NCBI GenBank assembly: GCA_028694075.1
Contig: JAQUUD010000006.1
Coordinates: forward strand, 1 to 28,681
DNA from: Clostridia bacterium
Lineage (GTDB): Bacteria; Bacillota; Clostridia; Christensenellales; UBA1242
Reading direction: 5' to 3'
Length of the DNA: 28,681 nucleotides
In this document: positions 24,386 to 28,681 of the stretch, one piece after another
How the letters are laid out: each line of letters opens with the position of its first letter
Numbering within the stretch: position 1 is the first letter of the stretch
Notes under the pieces: model-generated
Database searches by the model: none
The model's input: only the letters and a program-made list of their open reading frames with translations
Told to the model about the DNA's origin: nothing
Program-made: the position numbers and the translations under genes

Positions 24386-27058
24386 ATGAGAGTTATTCCA
24401 AGAAAAACAAAAGTTAAAATGGAGTTCATCAGGGGAATTACCCTTGGCGACATAATTTTAGCATTAATTGGCGTTGCCGGTGCTATTGCACTTTTTACAA
24501 GCAATTTTGCAAACAATATGGGGATTTGGATTGGTTTTGCCTGGGTTGCAATAATCGTTTCTTTATATTTCCACGTTGCCGATGACACAAGGCTTTATTA
24601 CACCCTTGGATATATTTTAAGATTTTTTGCTCAGCGTAAAAGATATTCAAAGGTCAAAGAAAAGGGACACAATCCAATAAACGAAATTATTCCTTTTGTA
24701 GGCGTAAATCAAGACCGTTTTATTGATTTTGGCGAATATTATGCGCAAGTGATTGAAATTTTCCCCATTGAATTTGGGCTTTTAAATGAGTATAAACAAA
24801 ATATGCTTGTTGAAACTTTTGCCAACGCATTAAGGCGACTCAGCAATGAACAAATGGCAACGATTGTTAAAATTAACAAAGCAATGATTTTAGATGATTA
24901 TATATATAACGAAGACAAAAAATTTGACAATCTTTTGGAATTGCAATATGAAAAACAGATAACGCAAGAAGAAATTGTAAGACGTACCGGAATTTTTGAA
25001 GAAAGAGTTGCCAGAATTGAAGCATATAACAGAGAAGATAAAATTTTTAAAGACCATTTTTATATTGTCGTCTATGATAAAGACCGTGAAACCTTGGAAA
25101 CAGCCACAAACGGAATTATGACAACACTGACAAACTCACCAACTCCGCTCCACACTGAAAAACTGTTCGGACAAGATTTATATGTTTTTTTAAGATGTAA
25201 TTTTGGAAAAGAATTTGATGAAAGAGAACTGGAAGCAATTCCAATGTCTAAACATATTGACTGGGCAACCCCGGACAAAATAAAATTTCAAGCAAGCAGA
25301 TTTTTTATTAATGAAAGACCATATAGAAGTTTTGTTGTTTCAGATTATCCTTTGCAAGTTCCAAATGCGTGGGGTGCGCCTTTTTATCTTTTGGATAGAA
25401 CAAGGGTTGTTACAAAAATCAAGCCCATTCCAAAAATGGAAGCAGAAAAACTTCTTGATAAAGCAATCATTGAGATGGAAAGTAAATTATTCAAAGTTTC
25501 AAGAAGTTCAAGGCAAATTGAAAATCAAACCCATCTTACAACCTTAAAAGACTTGCTTGTCGGGCTGAAAAACAACAACCAACAATTATATAATGTTAAC
25601 ACTTTTATAACTTGTGAAGAACCAGCACGTAAAGAAGTGCGTGCAATTTTAAAGCAAGAAGGTTTCAGATATTCGGAAATGTTTGGGCGTCAAGTTGACG
25701 CTTTCGTAAGCGCTAATATTTCAATGCGTGACAATGTTAAAAACACACTTCGTGGCATTCCAACCTCAACTCTTGCGGCAGTGTTCCCGTTCATTTCTGG
25801 AGCATTACAGGACGGCAACGGTATTTATATAGGTTATAATGAATATCCGGTGTTTGTTGACTTTTTCGTGCGTAACCGCGAAAGAGTTAACAGCAATATG
25901 ATGATTATCGGCAAATCAGGTTCAGGAAAATCTTATGCAACAAAAACACTGCTCACCAACTTTGCGGCGGACAACTCCAAAATTTTTATCTTAGACCCTG
26001 AAAACGAATATACAACTTTATGTATAAATCTTAAAGGCAAATTTATTGATGTCGGCTCTTCAGAAATGGGCATATTTAATCCCTTTCATATTATCACATC
26101 ATTAAAAGATGATATTTTGGAACTTGAAGAAGTTGAAAATGTCGACGCCGAACTTGAAAATAAAGAATCCGACAGTGATACTTTTTCTGTTCACTTGCAA
26201 TTTTTGGAGCAATTTTTTAAAACAATTTTACAAGGTATTAACAGCGACGCTTTTGAAATTCTCAACAGTTTAATTGTTGACTTGTATGCTAAAAAAGGCA
26301 TTGATAGAAACACTTTGTTTTATAAACTGTCGCCTGAAGATTATCCGATTTTTGATGATTTATATGAACTAATAAATGAAAATATTGAAAAAGAAACCGA
26401 TGAATATCATAAGCGGAACTTTATAACTGTTCAAACTTACATCAAAAAATTTGCTAAGGGCGGGCGAAACTCTAACCTTTGGAACGGTCCGACTTCAGTA
26501 AGCACAAAAGAAAATTTTGTGTGCTTTAACTTCCGTTCACTTTTGGCAAACCGAAATGAAATCATAGCGAACGCACAAATGCTTATGGTTTTTAAATATT
26601 TGGATAATGAAATAATAAAAAATCGTGATTTCAACTTAAAATTCAATACAAAACGAAAAATAATTGTGGCGGTTGATGAAGCCCATGTTTTCATTAACCC
26701 AAATTATCCAATAGCGCTTGACTTTATGGCGCAGATGGCAAAAAGAATTCGTAAATATACTGGTATGCAAATCATCATCACGCAGAACATAAAAGACTTT
26801 GTCGGCTCGGTTGAAATTCAAAGACAATCCACCGCGGTTATTAACGCCAGCCAATACTCCTTTATTTTCTCGTTAGCACCAAATGATATGAATGACTTGG
26901 TTGAACTTTACCGCAAATCTGGCGAAATTAACGAAGAAGAACAAAACTCAATTGTTACTGCCGGCGTTGGTCAATCGTTCTTAATAACCGGCCCAATGAG
27001 CAGAACAATGGTGCAAATTGTTTCGTATGATTATGTAAAAAAATTGTTCGGCGAATAA
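24386..27058 (+). CDS. PrgI-VirB4 fusion, conjugation-type ATPase
   Basis: An 890-residue protein. Residues 1-95 resemble a PrgI-family subunit: IPRKTKVKMEFIRGITLGD, two membrane segments (about 23-41 and 46-66), then YYTLGYILRFFAQRKRYSK. The rest is a VirB4/TraE-type ATPase with a VirB4 N-terminal domain (about 100-450), Walker A GKSGSGKS (509-516), Walker B IIVAVDEAH (Asp764, Glu765), and the late motifs GMQIIITQNIKDF and NASQYSFIF. VirB4 proteins power type IV secretion at the cytoplasmic membrane. PrgI and VirB4 are usually separate neighbouring genes in Gram-positive conjugative elements. Here no relaxase, VirD4, VirB6 or NlpC/P60 hydrolase gene flanks it, only chromosomal genes. It may be an element remnant or a domesticated ATPase. 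There is no ribosome binding site, so a leaderless mRNA is predicted. Confidence 0.88.
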   Translation: MRVIPRKTKVKMEFIRGITLGDIILALIGVAGAIALFTSNFANNMGIWIGFAWVAIIVSLYFHVADDTRLYYTLGYILRFFAQRKRYSKVKEKGHNPINEIIPFVGVNQDRFIDFGEYYAQVIEIFPIEFGLLNEYKQNMLVETFANALRRLSNEQMATIVKINKAMILDDYIYNEDKKFDNLLELQYEKQITQEEIVRRTGIFEERVARIEAYNREDKIFKDHFYIVVYDKDRETLETATNGIMTTLTNSPTPLHTEKLFGQDLYVFLRCNFGKEFDERELEAIPMSKHIDWATPDKIKFQASRFFINERPYRSFVVSDYPLQVPNAWGAPFYLLDRTRVVTKIKPIPKMEAEKLLDKAIIEMESKLFKVSRSSRQIENQTHLTTLKDLLVGLKNNNQQLYNVNTFITCEEPARKEVRAILKQEGFRYSEMFGRQVDAFVSANISMRDNVKNTLRGIPTSTLAAVFPFISGALQDGNGIYIGYNEYPVFVDFFVRNRERVNSNMMIIGKSGSGKSYATKTLLTNFAADNSKIFILDPENEYTTLCINLKGKFIDVGSSEMGIFNPFHIITSLKDDILELEEVENVDAELENKESDSDTFSVHLQFLEQFFKTILQGINSDAFEILNSLIVDLYAKKGIDRNTLFYKLSPEDYPIFDDLYELINENIEKETDEYHKRNFITVQTYIKKFAKGGRNSNLWNGPTSVSTKENFVCFNFRSLLANRNEIIANAQMLMVFKYLDNEIIKNRDFNLKFNTKRKIIVAVDEAHVFINPNYPIALDFMAQMAKRIRKYTGMQIIITQNIKDFVGSVEIQRQSTAVINASQYSFIFSLAPNDMNDLVELYRKSGEINEEEQNSIVTAGVGQSFLITGPMSRTMVQIVSYDYVKKLFGE

Positions 27059-27494
27059 TCAGATTTATTTTTTTATTTGAATTATTTATTAATTTCAAAA
27101 TTCATAATTTAACTCTAGCACTGTTAAAATTCAACGGAAAATTTTTGACTAAATATATTGACGCCAGCAATAAATTTCTAGTGTGGAATTCATCATTTTG
27201 GTTGCCGTTAGAGTAGAATCTCTACGAACAGCAAATATTTGAAATTGAAAATCAAAAAAATAATAAAATACTATTATTAATCAAAAAGATTTAAATAGTA
27301 TTTTATTTTTAATTAAAAACTCTTCTTGGTTTAAAGATTAAAAGCCCTTTAAGAAAAGTTGGTGAAATTAAATAAAGCGATGGAACTGCACTATATTGTG
27401 CGATATGTTGCAACCTGCCTAGACGATATTATATGGCAAACTACCACAGCCGATAATTCTAATTAAAAACCTCATTTTTTTTCGAAAGGTTATT
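27059..27494. other. Gene-free spacer after the VirB4-like gene
   Basis: No supported gene. It holds a small hairpin TAGAG/CTCTA near 27210, a strong stem at 27262-27307, and a stretch of more balanced composition (27340-27460) that includes a 28-codon frame from the ATG at 27380 without a ribosome binding site. The last part could be the remnant of a lost gene. Confidence 0.5.
27262..27312. terminator. Bidirectional terminator-like stem
   Basis: Thirteen perfect pairs (27262-27274 with 27295-27307), with an inner AATC/GATT pairing in the loop. A-rich DNA precedes it and T-rich DNA follows. It may end transcripts from the VirB4-like gene and from the minus-strand pair on the other side. Confidence 0.55.
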
Positions 27495-28055
27495 TTATCT
27501 TTCACTTTGCAAATCTTGATTTTGTTTTATGTAATGCTTTTTTAAAATATCTTGGCATTCGCTTGAAACTTCCAAAACAACTTCTTTGAAATTGCTTCTT
27601 CTTTGATCTATTCGGCTTCGCAAATCATTTTGGATATTTATTATATTTATTGTTTCACAATCATCATCAATAAACAAAAAAGATAATTCCAGCATTTCAG
27701 CACTTGGTTTTTTAACTTGAAAATAGTTTTCAGAAGATATATCATTTACAATAAGCGGGCTTTCAACTTTTGAAACTATATTGCTATTTATATCTTTAAT
27801 ATTTTCACTGGTTAATTTTGATAAAGCGTCAAACAAAATACATTTTTTATCAATCATCATTTTGTTCTTGCCAATAAGATCGATTTTATTAAAATCATAA
27901 TATGTAAACTGAATATCGCCAGAAATCCAAATCGCAAACTGCTGAGTTGGTTTGTTATCAATCATTTTAGTTATTTTCACAAATTTATGACCATTATAAC
28001 GGCCAAAATGATAAAAATAATCTCCTTTTCGAAATTCCATTATATCATCTTTCAT
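27495..28055 (-). CDS. Hypothetical protein, 186 residues
   Basis: An intact frame. The ATG at 28055 is chosen because AAGGAG lies eight bases before it; the frame is open to 28109 but no better signal is there. The product is soluble. The N-terminus (EFRKGDYFYHFGRYNGHKFVKI) looks like a small beta barrel, followed by FAIWISGDIQFTYYDF. The middle is Lys- and Ile-rich, and residues 130-180 are likely helical and acidic, ending in a Gln-rich tail. I do not recognise a family. It lies 26 bases after the four-helix-bundle gene on the same strand and is probably co-transcribed with it. Confidence 0.72.
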   Translation of the reverse strand: MKDDIMEFRKGDYFYHFGRYNGHKFVKITKMIDNKPTQQFAIWISGDIQFTYYDFNKIDLIGKNKMMIDKKCILFDALSKLTSENIKDINSNIVSKVESPLIVNDISSENYFQVKKPSAEMLELSFLFIDDDCETINIINIQNDLRSRIDQRRSNFKEVVLEVSSECQDILKKHYIKQNQDLQSER

Positions 28056-28081
28056 ATAATTAACTCCTTTTTGAATTTTCG

Positions 28082-28426
28082 TTATATGTTTTCTTTTGCT
28101 GTTTTGCAACTAGCAATCAAAATTCGACGAATTGAACCTGCTGTTTGTTTTAAGTCTTTATAAACATTCTCACTAATCTTTTTTGTTTTACAAAGTAATT
28201 CTAACCAATATTCAGTTTCATTACATTTTTTTAAAGATATTTCCAACTTAGCAATAAAATCTTTTTTACCGTGTGCATATTGTGCCTCGTGGATATTTGT
28301 TCCAATACTTGTGCCACTTCTAACAAGTTGATTAGCGATACTCATCGTATCTTTTGGGTTGTCACACAAGTTTATTATTTGGATTGCAAATTCTTTTGAC
28401 TTTTGAACCAATAAGTTTTCTTTCAT
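28082..28426 (-). CDS. Four-helix-bundle protein (S23 / intervening-sequence protein family)
   Basis: A 114-residue protein of usual family length. The signature stretch is clear: NQLVRSGTSIGTNIHEAQYA (about residues 33-52), followed by KDFIAKLEISLKKCNETEYW and LLCKTKKIS. The family was first seen encoded in intervening sequences of 23S rRNA genes and is now known as small proteins forming oligomeric helical bundles; the biochemical role is not settled. No rRNA is nearby. An extended -10 box ends seven bases before the ATG and there is no ribosome binding site, so this mRNA may be leaderless, while the following gene has a normal AAGGAG. Confidence 0.93.
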   Translation of the reverse strand: MKENLLVQKSKEFAIQIINLCDNPKDTMSIANQLVRSGTSIGTNIHEAQYAHGKKDFIAKLEISLKKCNETEYWLELLCKTKKISENVYKDLKQTAGSIRRILIASCKTAKENI

Positions 28427-28433
28427 ATTTGAT

Positions 28434-28442
28434 ATTATATCA
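28434..28442 (-). promoter_or_regulatory. Extended -10 promoter of the four-helix-bundle gene
   Basis: On the minus strand TGATATAAT (28442-28434) is a perfect extended -10 element, and the ATG at 28426 follows after seven bases. No -35 box is recognisable, as is usual for this promoter type. Confidence 0.65.
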
Positions 28443-28479
28443 TATAATAAAAAATTTGCACTAATTTTATATAAAATTG

Positions 28480-28628
28480 TAGATGATATTGAACATAGTT
28501 CAATGATATAATTCGCCAGTAGCTCCTAATGATATAAAATTTATTCTTTCACTTGCATTTCAGCGAAATATCATTCACAGAGTGAATATTATTGCGTTAG
28601 CAATATCATTTATATGAAAAATAAATTT
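28480..28628. repeat. Array of small hairpins with TGATAT/ATATCA spacers
   Basis: Hairpins TTGAAC-ATA-GTTCAA (28489-28503), ATTCAC-AGA-GTGAAT (28573-28587) and ATTGC-GTTA-GCAAT (28591-28604) are joined by TGATAT-type spacers. These read TGATAT in the left half and ATATCA in the right half, so the array is itself a broad inverted repeat. An outer stem AAATTTATT/AATAAATTT (28537-28545 with 28620-28628) encloses the right-hand hairpins and a weaker one at 28547-28568. No gene is present. Confidence 0.7.
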
Positions 28629-28632
28629 CATT

Positions 28633-28674
28633 GTTTAAAACAAAAAAAGTCTTTTCAGACTTTTTGTTTTAAAC
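28633..28674. terminator. Strong symmetrical terminator-like hairpin
   Basis: GTTTAAAAC (28633-28641) pairs with GTTTTAAAC (28666-28674), and AAAAAGTCT with AGACTTTTT inside it. There is a two-base A bulge on the left and a TTTC loop. It can act in either direction, but the genes it serves lie partly outside the window. Confidence 0.7.
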
Positions 28675-28681
28675 TTGGCGG

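Noticed and set aside
27380..27466. A 28-codon frame in the spacer after the VirB4-like gene
   Set aside because: It has no ribosome binding site or promoter of its own. It is mentioned only as a possible remnant.
19107..27494. A DGR template repeat or reverse transcriptase near the lectin-fold gene
   Set aside because: No reverse transcriptase frame exists in the window and I found no second copy of the 21088-21216 segment. Short matches such as TGGTTGCCG near 27200 are too small to count.

Overview
The window is AT-rich DNA from a low-GC Gram-positive, endospore-forming bacterium, probably of the Clostridia. The evidence is a GerA-type spore germinant receptor operon, the forespore sigma factor SigG, SpoVG, GGAG-type ribosome binding sites and a two-gene ABC exporter. 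I cannot place the genus. Most of it looks like ordinary chromosome with short operons on both strands, but the spaces between genes hold unusual structured repeats.

Layout. Bases 1-2282 (minus): gerAB (cut by the window edge) and gerAA, behind a near-consensus sigma-G promoter. 2283-2598: a compact four-way-junction (cloverleaf) inverted-repeat element. 2599-3840 (minus): a GT4 glycosyltransferase, divergent from a dus tRNA-dihydrouridine synthase (3984-4913). 5003-5179: a small unknown gene. 5389-7348: pgk-tpiA (glycolysis), ended by a terminator. 7514-7612: a second cloverleaf with the same architecture and unrelated sequence. 7932-8705: sigG, with a leader hairpin that covers its ribosome binding site. 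8843-9469: an unknown lipoprotein. 9680-12883: a 1067-residue protein with a CvpA-like membrane N-terminus and a long repeat-bearing C-terminus. 13410-16978: a heterodimeric ABC exporter with one degenerate ATP site. 17030-17350: a HIRAN-domain gene broken by one stop codon. 17460-18524 (minus): trpS. 19032-19106 (minus): tRNA-Asn(GTT), inside about 1.3 kb of repeat-rich DNA without protein genes. 19876-21219: a secreted C-type-lectin/FGE-fold protein whose C-terminus looks like the variable region of a diversity-generating retroelement (DGR) target, with a GC-rich hairpin just after its stop. 21352-21594: degenerate tandem repeats. 21591-23039 (minus): murC. 23228-23497: spoVG. 23619-24221 (minus): a secreted His-rich protein. 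24386-27058: a PrgI-VirB4 fusion ATPase with no conjugation neighbours. 27495-28426 (minus): an unknown gene and a four-helix-bundle S23-like gene. 28480-28674: a hairpin array and a strong symmetrical terminator.

How the genes work together. The sporulation theme is coherent: SigG is encoded here, and the gerA operon carries a sequence matching a SigG promoter, so a regulator and a likely target lie about 6 kb apart. MurC, the glycosyltransferase, Dus, TrpRS and Pgk/TpiA are housekeeping functions.

The observations most worth following are: (1) the two cloverleaf elements, which share architecture but not sequence; (2) four genes whose predicted -10 boxes end 6-7 bases before the start codon with no ribosome binding site, which predicts leaderless mRNAs; (3) the putative orphan DGR target; (4) the orphan PrgI-VirB4 fusion; (5) the giant CvpA-like protein.
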